NCBI RefSeq assembly: GCF_003946625.1
Contig: NZ_RHOR01000006.1
Location: 52,486 to 116,485, forward strand
Reading direction: 5' to 3'
Source: Companilactobacillus kedongensis
Lineage (GTDB): Bacteria; Bacillota; Bacilli; Lactobacillales; Lactobacillaceae
DNA length: 64,000 nt
The first letter of the stretch is position 1, and every line of letters begins with the position of its first letter. The notes below the pieces were generated by a model. That model ran no database searches. It worked only from the letters and a program-made list of their open reading frames with translations, and was not told where the DNA came from. Below, in pieces: positions 8,117-16,436 of this stretch. A program made the position numbers and the translations under genes.

Positions 8117-9634
8117 TTATTCTCCCTCGATATCTTTTAAAATACCTTTGGCAATTACAGTGTCAGTTGGGTAAGGTACGTCCACACCTTTGATCTTTTG
8201 GTATGGATCATCTCCTTTAGCTGCTAAAACAACAATGTCATCTCCGCTACTGTGTTCAATCATCTCACGAATAGCACTGGGACGGTCAATAATTGTCGTT
8301 ACGTCAACTTTAGAATGGTCGATCTTTTCATCAATTTGACGACAAATATCCGCTGGATCTTCAAAAGCTGGATCATCAGTTGTCAAAATGGCAACATCAG
8401 CAGATTCTGTCAAAGCTTTAGCAAATCCCTCACGACGTGATACTCCCTTATTACCGGGACTACCTACAACTACCTTAAGTTTTGATTTAGGATACTCCTC
8501 GCGTAGAAATCCTAATAGAGCTTTCATACTAGCATAATTATGAGCATAATCCACGAATATTGTTCCGTGGCTCTTTGTATTGATATGTTCCATTCGACCT
8601 GGAACTCTGGCACTTCTTAGACCTTCAACGATATCTTTGCGGTCAACTTTAGCAACTCTAGCTGCAATAATTGCTGCTGCAGCATTCAATTCGTTAAAGT
8701 CACCGACTAGACCTAATTTGTATTCACCAGCTAAATCTAACGACTCTGCTTTTTTATCAGTTGCGGATAATTCAAAAATACTATCACTTAAAGTAGTTTC
8801 TTTACTTGTGATATTTACATCGGCATCTTTACGACCAAATAAATAGATTTGATCATCTGAACTAGTTTCTTTGGCAGCAGCGTGAACTGTTTCAAATTCG
8901 TTAGTCTGGCGATTAATAATATTGACCTTAGAATTGATCAGCAATTGCTTCTTGCAATATAGATAGTCTGCAAAAGTTGGATGCTCATTTTCACCGATAT
9001 GATCAGGTGTAATATTCAAAAATCCACCAATATCAAATGTCAATCCGTAAACACGATTCTTCTTATATGCTTGCGAAGAAACTTCCATAACTAAATACTT
9101 AGCACCATTTTGGACAGCACGATGCATATCTCTGAATAGATCTAATGATTCTGGCGTTGTTAAGTCAGATTTGAATTTATCTTCTGGCTTTGGTCCAACG
9201 ATTCTATCAACTGTTGAAAAGAGTGCTACTTGGTCTGGGAAGGCACGTCTTAACATATCGTAAGTAAAGTATGATGTCGTAGTCTTTCCTTTAGTTCCTG
9301 TAAAAGCAATAATGAATAAATCGTTTTCGGGATTACCAAAGTATGCGGCACTGAGCAAAGCTAACGATTTTTGAATGTCATTAACGATCAAATGGTCAGT
9401 TTCTTTGTCGAATTCTTTTTCAGCAACATAGATTTTTACACCCTTGGCAACGGCTTGTTGTAGATACTCGGCTTTAAAATTATTTCCCTTACAGAAGAAA
9501 ATACTATCAGTCTGATCTTCTTTAGAATTGTAACTAATATTTTTAACGATCTCTTGATCATCAGCAACTTGACTAGAAACTAATAAATTATGTTCTTTTA
9601 ATAAATTAATAGCTTTATCTATTCTTAAACTCAT
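8117..9634 (-). CDS. murE: UDP-N-acetylmuramoyl-tripeptide synthetase, lysine-type MurE
   Basis: A 505-residue Mur ligase. The ATP loop GTKGKTT is at residues 113-119, the central domain carries LTTPES (about 158-163) and NITPDHIGEN (about 207-216), and the C-terminal domain carries VDYAHN (361-366) and the specificity motif DDPA (420-423). Diaminopimelate enzymes have DNPR at that position; D(D/N)P(N/A) belongs to lysine-adding enzymes. The protein should add L-Lys to UDP-MurNAc-L-Ala-D-Glu in the cytoplasm. It lies between dacA and the racemase in one operon. Confidence 0.93.
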   Translation of the reverse strand: MSLRIDKAINLLKEHNLLVSSQVADDQEIVKNISYNSKEDQTDSIFFCKGNNFKAEYLQQAVAKGVKIYVAEKEFDKETDHLIVNDIQKSLALLSAAYFGNPENDLFIIAFTGTKGKTTTSYFTYDMLRRAFPDQVALFSTVDRIVGPKPEDKFKSDLTTPESLDLFRDMHRAVQNGAKYLVMEVSSQAYKKNRVYGLTFDIGGFLNITPDHIGENEHPTFADYLYCKKQLLINSKVNIINRQTNEFETVHAAAKETSSDDQIYLFGRKDADVNITSKETTLSDSIFELSATDKKAESLDLAGEYKLGLVGDFNELNAAAAIIAARVAKVDRKDIVEGLRSARVPGRMEHINTKSHGTIFVDYAHNYASMKALLGFLREEYPKSKLKVVVGSPGNKGVSRREGFAKALTESADVAILTTDDPAFEDPADICRQIDEKIDHSKVDVTTIIDRPSAIREMIEHSSGDDIVVLAAKGDDPYQKIKGVDVPYPTDTVIAKGILKDIEGE

Positions 9635-9658
9635 TCTATTCTCCTCAAATAAATGTTT

Positions 9659-10885
9659 CTAAAATAAATTCTCAAAAAATTCCGTGATCTGATGCCAAAA
9701 TGATTTTTGAACTTTTTTGATTTTCTTAATTACAACTTGTTCTTTAGGATAAGGCAAGTAACCGCCCGGTACATTAGTAGCAATCATTTTAACTGTCTTT
9801 TTATCCGTCTTAGCCTTAAATCCCAAATCAGTCTTAGATACATTATAGCTTAATGAATTCTCATTGAAATCCCTTGGAAGCCACATATACACATCACTTT
9901 TATTTTTATATTTCTTATTTCCATCTGTGAACATTTGATCCTTAGATAGAACTCTCTTATTGATAAAATTATCTTTGACATACTTAGTCAATGTTTGTGT
10001 ACTACGGAAACGTTTATCTTGATCATTGTCATCCCCACCGGCATTCATCACAATCGTAACAATACGACTATTTCCCATCGGTAAGGTTCCAACAAACGAA
10101 TCCCCTGCTTGCTTAGTTGTACCTGTCTTTAGTCCATCAAATTCATAACCTGCTTGATAATCACGAGCTCCGTCCAGAAGTAGATTTAATGAAGGATAAG
10201 TCTTGGTTTCACTGCCTTCTGGGAAGACCAATCTTTGTTGAGACGTAGTCTTTAGAATCTCAGGATATTTATTCAAAATATGCTTAGTGATGATTGCAAT
10301 GTCGTTTACTGAAAGCTTATTTTCAGCATCACTATTGCCGAGATACATTCCTTCTTTGAGGTCACTATTATTTAGTCCTGAAACGTTATTGATCTCAGCA
10401 TCTTTAATACCCCAACTCTTCAAAGTTTTGCGCATCAACTTAATAAAACTAGTTTGATCACCAGAAACTTTTTGGGCCAACATCATAGCAGCTGAATTAG
10501 ATGATACTATCCATGCGGCATCATAAAGATCCTTAACTGTATAAGCTTTATCCATGTCTAAACGAACATTCGTCAATTCATCATCTTGCGTCATTTCAGA
10601 CTGTTCAGGAGTCGGTGTTAGTTGATCTGATTCTTTGATCTTCCCATCTTTTATAGCTTGGGTAACCAAATAAAGGGTAATTATTTTGGTAATAGAACCA
10701 ATCGCCACTTTTTTATTTGTATCTTTGGAATAGATCACTTGACCTGTATTAGCATCAAACGCCATTGCGGCGATGGCATTAACTTCTGGTTCATTTGCTG
10801 CTTGGGCAGGGCTCAAGTTGATAATTGGAAACATTAAAATTAAAACTGATAGAACTATTAAGAACCTTTTAAAAAATTTGTTCAT
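9659..10885 (-). CDS. dacA: Serine-type D-alanyl-D-alanine carboxypeptidase (PBP5/DacA family)
   Basis: The 408-residue protein has a signal peptide (cleavage after about AQAA, residue 30) and the three penicillin-binding motifs SxxK (S64-I-T-K67), SxN (S128-S-N130) and KTG (K253-T-G255). A C-terminal beta domain (PBP5_C type) and an amphipathic ending, WHQITEFFENLF, anchor it to the membrane. It trims the terminal D-Ala from wall pentapeptides. It sits two bases after the histidine kinase gene, so the upstream two-component system probably controls it directly. Confidence 0.92.
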   Translation of the reverse strand: MNKFFKRFLIVLSVLILMFPIINLSPAQAANEPEVNAIAAMAFDANTGQVIYSKDTNKKVAIGSITKIITLYLVTQAIKDGKIKESDQLTPTPEQSEMTQDDELTNVRLDMDKAYTVKDLYDAAWIVSSNSAAMMLAQKVSGDQTSFIKLMRKTLKSWGIKDAEINNVSGLNNSDLKEGMYLGNSDAENKLSVNDIAIITKHILNKYPEILKTTSQQRLVFPEGSETKTYPSLNLLLDGARDYQAGYEFDGLKTGTTKQAGDSFVGTLPMGNSRIVTIVMNAGGDDNDQDKRFRSTQTLTKYVKDNFINKRVLSKDQMFTDGNKKYKNKSDVYMWLPRDFNENSLSYNVSKTDLGFKAKTDKKTVKMIATNVPGGYLPYPKEQVVIKKIKKVQKSFWHQITEFFENLF

Positions 10886-10887
10886 AC

Positions 10888-12018
10888 TTATTCCTCACTA
10901 GTTAATGGAAAATGAATCGTAAACGATGTCAATTTCTCGTCTGAAGCTGCTGTAATGGTACCGCCGTGCATCTCGATCATGCTCTTGGCGATGGCCAATC
11001 CTAATCCTGTACCACCGGTTTTTTTGGATCGTGAATCTTCTACTCGATAAAATCGATCGAATAAATTAGGCAAGGATTTTTTTGGAATCTGACGACCGTT
11101 ATTAGCTATCGTTACAACGACTCCTGATTTCTCCTGTTTAGCTTCTAAATATAGATCTGTAGCACCGGCACCGTATTTAAAAGCATTGGTGATCAAATTA
11201 TTGAAAGTTCGGCCGAGCTTTTCAGTATCACCATTCATCATGATTTTTTTTGGTTCAGAAACTACATTGATCTTGATATTACGTTTTTTAGCTTCTAACT
11301 CAAAATCTGCGGACAACTGTTCCAACATCTGTACCATATCAAAATGAGTTGCATTCAACTTACTAGTAGCGTGTTGAACATTGGCATACTCAAAAAGTGA
11401 ATTTACTAAATTTTGCATTTCTAACGATTTTTTGTAAGCTACATGAGTATATTTCAAAATCTGCTCGATATCTTGATAATTTTGACTTTCAATCAAGCCC
11501 AAATAACCAATAATTGAAGTCAAAGGTGTTCTGATATCGTGACTAACATTAGTGATAAGCTCGTCTTTACTCTTTTCAGATCGTTTCTGTTCTTCAATAT
11601 GCTCATCAGTATTAGATATTAATAAGTTAATGCTATTAACTACACCTTGGAGCTTTTTATTTACTTTAAAATCAATTCTTTGATCCAACTTACCTGCAGC
11701 AATTATCTCTAACTGTTTTTCTACCTTATTAACTTCATATTGTTGGTAGGATTTGACCGCTACATTTACTGAAACGGCCAATTCGATCAAGATCACCACG
11801 GCCAAAAAGAACCAGATCCCCCAAAAAGTTGAATGAGTTAAATCTGATTTTAAAACGGCGATAACACTGTTGATATCGCTAAAATTTTGATGATTATAAA
11901 ACAATTCTGACATTACGATCAGAATAATATTTACTATTTGAAATAAAAGAAAGGTGCCTATTCCTTCTGCTAGGAGGACACCTTTTTCTTTTGAGCTCAA
12001 TTTAATTTTCTTATTCAA
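10888..12018 (-). CDS. Sensor histidine kinase, VanS-like
   Basis: A 376-residue class I kinase. Two membrane helices (about residues 17-38 and 68-88) flank a short extracellular loop of about 30 residues. A HAMP-like linker follows, then the H-box NVSHDIRTPL with H160, an N-box with NNLITNAFKYG (about 280-290), and G-boxes ending in GTGLGLAIAKSM. The small sensor loop suggests sensing in or near the membrane, as in VanS/CroS-type cell-wall sensors. The start is TTG at 12018, 8 bases after GGAGG, which itself overlaps the end of the response regulator gene, implying coupled translation. Confidence 0.9.
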   Translation of the reverse strand: MNKKIKLSSKEKGVLLAEGIGTFLLFQIVNIILIVMSELFYNHQNFSDINSVIAVLKSDLTHSTFWGIWFFLAVVILIELAVSVNVAVKSYQQYEVNKVEKQLEIIAAGKLDQRIDFKVNKKLQGVVNSINLLISNTDEHIEEQKRSEKSKDELITNVSHDIRTPLTSIIGYLGLIESQNYQDIEQILKYTHVAYKKSLEMQNLVNSLFEYANVQHATSKLNATHFDMVQMLEQLSADFELEAKKRNIKINVVSEPKKIMMNGDTEKLGRTFNNLITNAFKYGAGATDLYLEAKQEKSGVVVTIANNGRQIPKKSLPNLFDRFYRVEDSRSKKTGGTGLGLAIAKSMIEMHGGTITAASDEKLTSFTIHFPLTSEE

Positions 12019-12021
12019 GGA

Positions 12022-12708
12022 CTAAACCTCCACCTTATAGCCGACACCCCAAACGGTTTCGATAACTTTTTCACCGTCTGTTGCTTCTTCTAATTTGTCA
12101 CGTAAATGACTAACGTGCACCATAACTGTTTTGGCAGAGACTACACTCTCTTGTTTCCAAACTCGTTCAAAGATCTCATTTGCTGAAAATACTTTGTTAG
12201 GGTGACTTGCCAATAGATACAAGACACCAAATTCAAGAGCAGTTAGTTGTACTTTGCTACCTGATGATGTTACAACTTCATGGGAATCTTTATAGATCGT
12301 AATCGGACCGATCTCTAGTTTATCTGGAACATTTTTGGCTGACAGTTGTTGACTGCGACGAAGTAGTGAACGAATTCTAGCCATAATTTCTAGCGGATTA
12401 AACGGTTTAGTTACATAATCATCGGCACCTGTTATCAGGCCTTGGATCTTATCCATATCAGTCGTTTTAGCGGATACAATAATGATCGGAATTTGTGAAC
12501 CCTTGCGGACCCTTTTGACAACTTCGATCCCATCAATTTCTGGCATCATGATATCTAAAATCATCAAAGCAATATCGCTATGATCTCTCAAAGCATCCAA
12601 TGCCTCTTGTCCTGAATAAGCCGTCACTGGTTCATAACCTTCATTTTTAATGTAGATACTAAGTAACTCTACAATTTCTTTATCATCGTCAACGACTAAA
12701 ATTTTCAT
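12022..12708 (-). CDS. OmpR/PhoB-family response regulator, VanR-like
   Basis: The 228-residue protein has a receiver domain with acidic pocket D7-D8-D9, phosphorylated D52 (LMILDIMMPEIDG) and K of VSAK near 101. The C-terminal winged helix is at about 130-228 (LTALEFGVLYLLASHPNKVF and VWGVGYKV). It is the first gene of the wall operon regulator-kinase-dacA-murE-racemase. Autoregulation through the 93-bp divergent gap is likely. The VanR-like assignment rests on sequence style and on the dacA neighbour; no vancomycin-resistance ligase is present. Confidence 0.92.
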   Translation of the reverse strand: MKILVVDDDKEIVELLSIYIKNEGYEPVTAYSGQEALDALRDHSDIALMILDIMMPEIDGIEVVKRVRKGSQIPIIIVSAKTTDMDKIQGLITGADDYVTKPFNPLEIMARIRSLLRRSQQLSAKNVPDKLEIGPITIYKDSHEVVTSSGSKVQLTALEFGVLYLLASHPNKVFSANEIFERVWKQESVVSAKTVMVHVSHLRDKLEEATDGEKVIETVWGVGYKVEV

Positions 12709-12761
12709 AAGTTAAACCTCACAGTGCAAATTTACAATATGGTAGTATTATACAATATTAT

Positions 12762-12778
12762 GTTAGTGTATTACTAAC
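12762..12778. promoter_or_regulatory. Inverted repeat in the divergent gap before the VanR-like gene
   Basis: GTTAGT (12762-12767) and ACTAAC (12773-12778) form a 6-bp inverted repeat with a 5-base spacer. It lies just upstream of a TATAAT on the minus strand. It may be a regulator site for either divergent gene; the assignment is weak. Confidence 0.35.
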
Positions 12779-12801
12779 TTAGAAAAGCAAAGGAATCCTA
12801 A

Positions 12802-12999
12802 ATGAATTATCTAAAAAAAAGAATTCGCTTTATCTTAATAATAGTTTTCTCACTGGCCATCTTAGCATTTGTTCAATGGGAGACTCAAACTAATACTAAT
12901 TTATCTGGAACTAAAGTTCTCTGGATCACAGAAATACTCAAGATCTTCTGTGGCGGCTATGCTCTTTACGGCATAATTCAATTTTTCAGAGTTAAATAG
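12802..12999 (+). CDS. Small membrane protein, unknown function
   Basis: The 65-residue protein has two hydrophobic segments (about residues 9-24 and 44-62) separated by a short polar loop (QWETQTNTNLSG). The N-terminus is very basic (NYLKKRIRF), so both ends are probably cytoplasmic. AAAGGA lies 8 bases before the ATG. It is transcribed divergently from the VanRS-like operon and has its own downstream terminator at 13044-13091. I do not recognise the family. Small two-helix proteins beside sensor operons can modulate the kinase, but nothing here shows that. Confidence 0.65.
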   Translation: MNYLKKRIRFILIIVFSLAILAFVQWETQTNTNLSGTKVLWITEILKIFCGGYALYGIIQFFRVK

Positions 13000-13010
13000 T
13001 GATGAATATC

Positions 13011-13025
13011 CGTCTCCAGAACTGA
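13011..13025. repeat. Remnant of the CGTCTCCAG dispersed repeat
   Basis: CGTCTCCAGAACTGA occurs here and identically at 63809-63823, and begins the right arm of the inverted-repeat element at 29647-29816 (minus strand, CGTCTCCAGGTCTGA). Here only the end survives, between the small membrane gene and its terminator. Confidence 0.55.
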
Positions 13026-13043
13026 ATTTAATTTTCTATAAAA

Positions 13044-13091
13044 AATAGGAGCTGTATCACACTTTGTATTAAGTGTGGTGCAGCCCCTATT
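13044..13091 (+). terminator. Intrinsic terminator after the small membrane gene
   Basis: A long imperfect hairpin: AATAGG..GCTG..CACACTT pairs with AAGTGTG..CAGC..CCTATT, followed by TTAATTTTTT. The inner GCTGTATCA / TG(G/A)T(G/A)CAGC pattern is shared with the terminator at 29532-29584. The A-rich 5' flank also lets it terminate the 41-codon minus-strand gene. Confidence 0.8.
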
Positions 13092-13112
13092 TAATTTTTT
13101 AAATTTAACTTT

Positions 13113-13238
13113 CTAGTGTTCAGCTTCTGACATCCATTCTCTGAATGATGACTTCTTAATGTCAGCACCTTTACTATTGACCTTTGATGCAGCCAATTTA
13201 CTTAATCTTTTCTTTTCAGCTTTATCTAATTTTTTCAT
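13113..13238 (-). CDS. Small basic protein of 41 residues, unknown function
   Basis: An ATG at 13238 preceded by GGAGG at 8-base spacing opens a 41-codon frame ending in TAG. The product is Lys-rich in its first half (MKKLDKAEKKRLSKLAASK), has a central KGADIKKSS, and ends FREWMSEAEH. There is no signal peptide or membrane segment; the first 20 residues could form an amphipathic helix. The near-ideal ribosome binding site and the convergent terminator at 13044-13091 argue that it is translated. I recognise no family. Its 5' region (13301-13401) can fold into a branched structure. Confidence 0.6.
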   Translation of the reverse strand: MKKLDKAEKKRLSKLAASKVNSKGADIKKSSFREWMSEAEH

Positions 13239-13300
13239 ATCTAATACCTCCATATGTTTGTGTCTTATACAAGACCTTAATATGAGTTATATAGAAGGAA

Positions 13301-13401
13301 AATAGGTAGCGGTATGTAAGTCATACTAGTTGGCGTTAACTATTTATAGCTAGCGTTGACGCCTGTTCTTTCTGTAATTCATACATCCGATCGCCTCTAT
13401 T
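13301..13401. other. Candidate structured region upstream of the 41-codon gene
   Basis: This stretch contains three nested or adjacent stems. Outer arms AATAG/CTATT (13301-13305, 13397-13401) enclose a GTATG/CATAC hairpin (13312-13326) and GGCGTTAAC paired with GTTGACGCC (13332-13340, 13355-13363). A further perfect 8-bp hairpin, CTAGCACA/TGTGCTAG, follows at 13402-13427 at the end of the DUF1129 gene. The one non-canonical pair in the longest stem is G-U on the plus strand but C-A on the minus strand, so the transcribed strand is undecided. It may be a leader, a small RNA or a palindromic repeat. Confidence 0.35.
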
Positions 13402-13427
13402 CTAGCACAAAAGGTTTGATGTGCTAG

Positions 13428-14171
13428 CTAGAAGAAGCTTCTTTCACGAATATCCATGAATCTACGATACAAGAATCTACCACCAAATGCTACAGCGGCA
13501 ACGATCAAGTAACCTATTCCGGATAATGAAGGATTGATAGTAGCTGGAATGGCCTGTGCTACTCCTAAGAAGACCATCATTAAAGCAAGTCCTGCCACTA
13601 AATAACCGATAGTAATAAGCCAGCCCGGTCTTTCGTTCTTTGGCTTTCTCATTTGCATGTTGAACCATGTTAATAAGTAACCCCATAAGACTGACAGGAT
13701 CAATAATGTAATAATACCAGTTTGATTTGTTGGTTGTTTCTTATTAGTTAAAGCAACTACCCCATAAAGCAGACCAAACATTGATAGGAACAATAGTGAT
13801 GTATCAATTCCTAAAGCCCAGAATGGGGTCTTTTTCTTTGGCTTAACTGGATGCGCAATGTCACCAGCTTTTTTGGTAACTGGTCCATACAATTGATTGG
13901 CTGGAATACCTTTGATCTGATTTTCGATGATTTCTTTGATCAAATTATCAACTGATTCTTTGGCTTCATCTTCTGTAAATCCACCCTCGATCAAGTTCTT
14001 GTTTAATTTAAAAACATATTCTTCATTTTTATTAGACAATTGCTTGCGCAAATCTTCAACATTAGCATTTTGAATTTTTTCTTTAGTTAATTCGTGCTTT
14101 TCTTTTTTAGCAACTTTTTCTTTCTGTTTAGCAGCTGCCTTTTGATTCTTGTTTCTTATTTCGTCTGACAT
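13428..14171 (-). CDS. DUF1129 domain-containing membrane protein
   Basis: The 247-residue protein has a highly charged Lys/Glu N-terminal part (about residues 1-60), then a helical region with GFTEDEAKESVDNLIKEI and KGIPANQLYGPV. Four hydrophobic segments fill about residues 118-240. This is the layout of the lactobacillar DUF1129 family, which commonly follows ychF in this order. The function is unknown. It begins 15 bases after the ychF stop with a GGGGGAG binding site and ends the minus-strand run that started with rsmG. Confidence 0.88.
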   Translation of the reverse strand: MSDEIRNKNQKAAAKQKEKVAKKEKHELTKEKIQNANVEDLRKQLSNKNEEYVFKLNKNLIEGGFTEDEAKESVDNLIKEIIENQIKGIPANQLYGPVTKKAGDIAHPVKPKKKTPFWALGIDTSLLFLSMFGLLYGVVALTNKKQPTNQTGIITLLILSVLWGYLLTWFNMQMRKPKNERPGWLITIGYLVAGLALMMVFLGVAQAIPATINPSLSGIGYLIVAAVAFGGRFLYRRFMDIRERSFF

Positions 14172-14186
14172 TGATTCTCCCCCTGG

Positions 14187-15287
14187 CTAGACATTAAAGC
14201 GGAACTCAATAATATCCCCGTCTTGTACTTCATAATCTTTACCTTCAAGTCTTAACTTACCAGCTTCTTTAACAGCTGCACTTGTACCACATTCGTCAAG
14301 ATCCTTAAAGGACATTACTTCTGCTCGAATGAATCCACGTTCAAAGTCAGAGTGAATAATACCGGCAACTTGTGGTGCTTTCATACCCTTATGGAAAGTC
14401 CAGGCACGGGTCTCTTTACCACCAGCAGTGAAGAATGTTCTCAAACCTAATAGTTTATAACTAGCTTTGATCAACTTATCAAGACCTGACTCGCTAACAC
14501 CTTCGGCTTCAAGGAAGTCTCTTCTGTCATCATCATCAAGTTCAGCAATTTCTTCTTCAGTTTTAGCAGAGACACCGATAACTTCGGCATGTTCTTTTTT
14601 AGCAAAGTCTTCAATAATCTTAAAGTATTTAGAACCTTCGGGATCAGCCATGTCGTCTTCAGCAATATTAGCTACATACAAAACTGGTTTTGAAGTTAAT
14701 AGGAATAATCCCTTAACGATTGGTTGTTCTTCTTCATTAAAGTCGATTTCACGAACTGAACCGCCTTCTTCAAGAACTGGTTTGATCTTTTTAAGTACTT
14801 CAAATTCAGCAATGGCTTCTTTATCTTTACTTCTAGCTTGTTTCTCGACCTTTGTGTACCGTTTGTTAACACTGTCAAGGTCAGCAATACTTAACTCCAT
14901 GTTGATAGTTTCGATATCTTCTAGTGGATCAACTTTACCAGTAACACTAGTAATATTGTCGTCATCAAAAGCACGAACAACATGCACGATAGCATCAACT
15001 TGGCGAATATTTTCTAGAAACTTGTTTCCAAGTCCCTCACCTTTGCTGGCACCTTTAACGATTCCGGCAATATCTGTAAATTCAAAAGTTGTGTGAATAA
15101 TTTTTTTGGCAGGAATTACTTCATCAATTCTTGCTAAACGTTTGTCAGGTACTTCAACCATTCCCACGTTAGGATCGATAGTAGCGAATGGATAATTAGC
15201 CATCTCCGCACCCGCTTTTGTGATGGCATTAAATAATGTCGACTTTCCAACATTTGGTAAACCGACGATTCCGGCAGTAAGAGCCAT
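14187..15287 (-). CDS. ychF: Redox-regulated ATPase YchF (Obg family)
   Basis: A 366-residue protein of the universally conserved YchF family. Walker A is GLPNVGKSTLFNAIT (about residues 8-22), then DPNVGMVEVPD, the G3-like DIAGIVKGASKGEGLGN, and the altered G4 NIAEDD (instead of NKxD) that makes YchF prefer ATP. The C-terminal TGS-like domain holds FFTAGGKETRAW and ends EVQDGDIIEFRFNV. It binds ribosomes and acts in translation and stress control in the cytoplasm. It lies two bases after the DUF951 gene. Confidence 0.97.
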   Translation of the reverse strand: MALTAGIVGLPNVGKSTLFNAITKAGAEMANYPFATIDPNVGMVEVPDKRLARIDEVIPAKKIIHTTFEFTDIAGIVKGASKGEGLGNKFLENIRQVDAIVHVVRAFDDDNITSVTGKVDPLEDIETINMELSIADLDSVNKRYTKVEKQARSKDKEAIAEFEVLKKIKPVLEEGGSVREIDFNEEEQPIVKGLFLLTSKPVLYVANIAEDDMADPEGSKYFKIIEDFAKKEHAEVIGVSAKTEEEIAELDDDDRRDFLEAEGVSESGLDKLIKASYKLLGLRTFFTAGGKETRAWTFHKGMKAPQVAGIIHSDFERGFIRAEVMSFKDLDECGTSAAVKEAGKLRLEGKDYEVQDGDIIEFRFNV

Positions 15288-15289
15288 TG

Positions 15290-15553
15290 TTAAAATTCCT
15301 CATTTCTATTGATATTTGGTTGTGCAATCTGTGTTTGTTTCAAATAAAACTGTTCTTTTGAAGGATCAACTTGATCTGCTTGAGTCATGACCTTCTTAAA
15401 TTTAGTTTTGAATTCACCGCGTGGAATCATTACGATATGTCCGCAACCTAGACATTTCACTTTGATATCTGCACCCATACGAATGACTTCCCAACGATTT
15501 TCCCCACAAGCATGAGGCTTTTTCATCGTTATAACGTCGCCTAAATTATACAT
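15290..15553 (-). CDS. DUF951 domain-containing protein
   Basis: The 87-residue protein has the DUF951 core: MYNLGDVITMKKPHACG, then RMGADIKVKCLGCGHIVMIPR. Cysteines at about 16, 34 and 37 and a nearby His may bind a metal. DUF951 proteins are small, conserved in Firmicutes, and encoded between parB and ychF, as here. The C-terminal 30 residues, rich in Gln and Asn, are an extension over the shortest members. The exact function is unknown. Confidence 0.9.
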   Translation of the reverse strand: MYNLGDVITMKKPHACGENRWEVIRMGADIKVKCLGCGHIVMIPRGEFKTKFKKVMTQADQVDPSKEQFYLKQTQIAQPNINRNEEF

Positions 15554-15563
15554 ACTGTCTCCT

Positions 15564-16436
15564 CTAATCTAACTTAATTCCTAATAAGTCCAGGATTCTG
15601 TTTAAATCTTTGGTATTAGAAAAATCAATTTCTAGTTTACCACTGCCCTTGCGACTTTCTTTAACAGCCACCTGGGTATCAAACTTTTCAACTAATTTTT
15701 CTTCAGTAGCTTTAATATATGGTGATTTAGCTGGAGTATTTCTCTTCTTTTTATTTCTATCATGTTTTGTTTCAGTAGCTAATTGCTCCAATTGACGGAC
15801 TGTTAAGTCTTCACTGACAGCCTTTTTAGCTAATTTATCAATTTGATCTTTATCCTTTAAACTCAATAGCGTTCTAGCTTGACCCATTGACAATTCACCA
15901 TCTTGCACTAATTTTTTAGTTGCTGGGGGCAAGTTCAATAGTCTCAAGTAGTTAGCTATATAAGGACGACTTTTACCTAATCTCTGAGAAACTTGTTCTT
16001 GAGTTAAATTAAGCTTTGAAATCAAAGTTTGATAAGCATCCGCTTCTTCAAGAGGTGTTAGATCTTCTCTTTGGAGATTTTCCAAAACGGCGATCTCCAT
16101 CATTCCTGATTCGCTTAATGGACGAATAATTGCAGGAATCGTAGTTTGCTTAGCAATTTTACTTGCTCTGAAACGGCGTTCACCAGCAATGATCTCAAAT
16201 CCATTAACACTCTCACGAACAATAATCGGTTGAAAAACTCCATTTTGTTCAATTGATCGAGCTAATTCATTTAAAGCATGTTCATCAAAAGTTTTTCTAG
16301 GTTGATAAGGATTTGGACGGATATCTTCTAATGAAAGATCTACAACTGTTTCACTGTTCTCATCAATTGCTTCAAATTCAGAAAAAATCGCATCGATACC
16401 TTTACCAAGGCCTTTTTTATTTTTGCTTGATGCCAT
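15564..16436 (-). CDS. parB: Chromosome-partitioning protein ParB (Spo0J)
   Basis: The 290-residue protein has an N-terminal ParB CTPase domain (IRPNPYQPRKTF, then IIAGERRFRASK with the GERR box), a central helix-turn-helix (LTQEQVSQRLGKSRPYIANYLRLL, about 150-173) and a C-terminal dimerisation tail. The start overlaps the 3' end of parA by 20 bases, a coupled arrangement. It loads on parS sites near the origin and spreads as a CTP-dependent clamp. No canonical parS was found in this window. The gene order rsmG-parA-parB is normal for a near-origin region. Confidence 0.95.
   Translation of the reverse strand: MASSKNKKGLGKGIDAIFSEFEAIDENSETVVDLSLEDIRPNPYQPRKTFDEHALNELARSIEQNGVFQPIIVRESVNGFEIIAGERRFRASKIAKQTTIPAIIRPLSESGMMEIAVLENLQREDLTPLEEADAYQTLISKLNLTQEQVSQRLGKSRPYIANYLRLLNLPPATKKLVQDGELSMGQARTLLSLKDKDQIDKLAKKAVSEDLTVRQLEQLATETKHDRNKKKRNTPAKSPYIKATEEKLVEKFDTQVAVKESRKGSGKLEIDFSNTKDLNRILDLLGIKLD

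Noticed and set aside
13301..13401. Lysine riboswitch, suggested by AGAGGCG on the minus strand
   Set aside because: The other conserved lysine-riboswitch segments are missing and the downstream gene is not a lysine gene.
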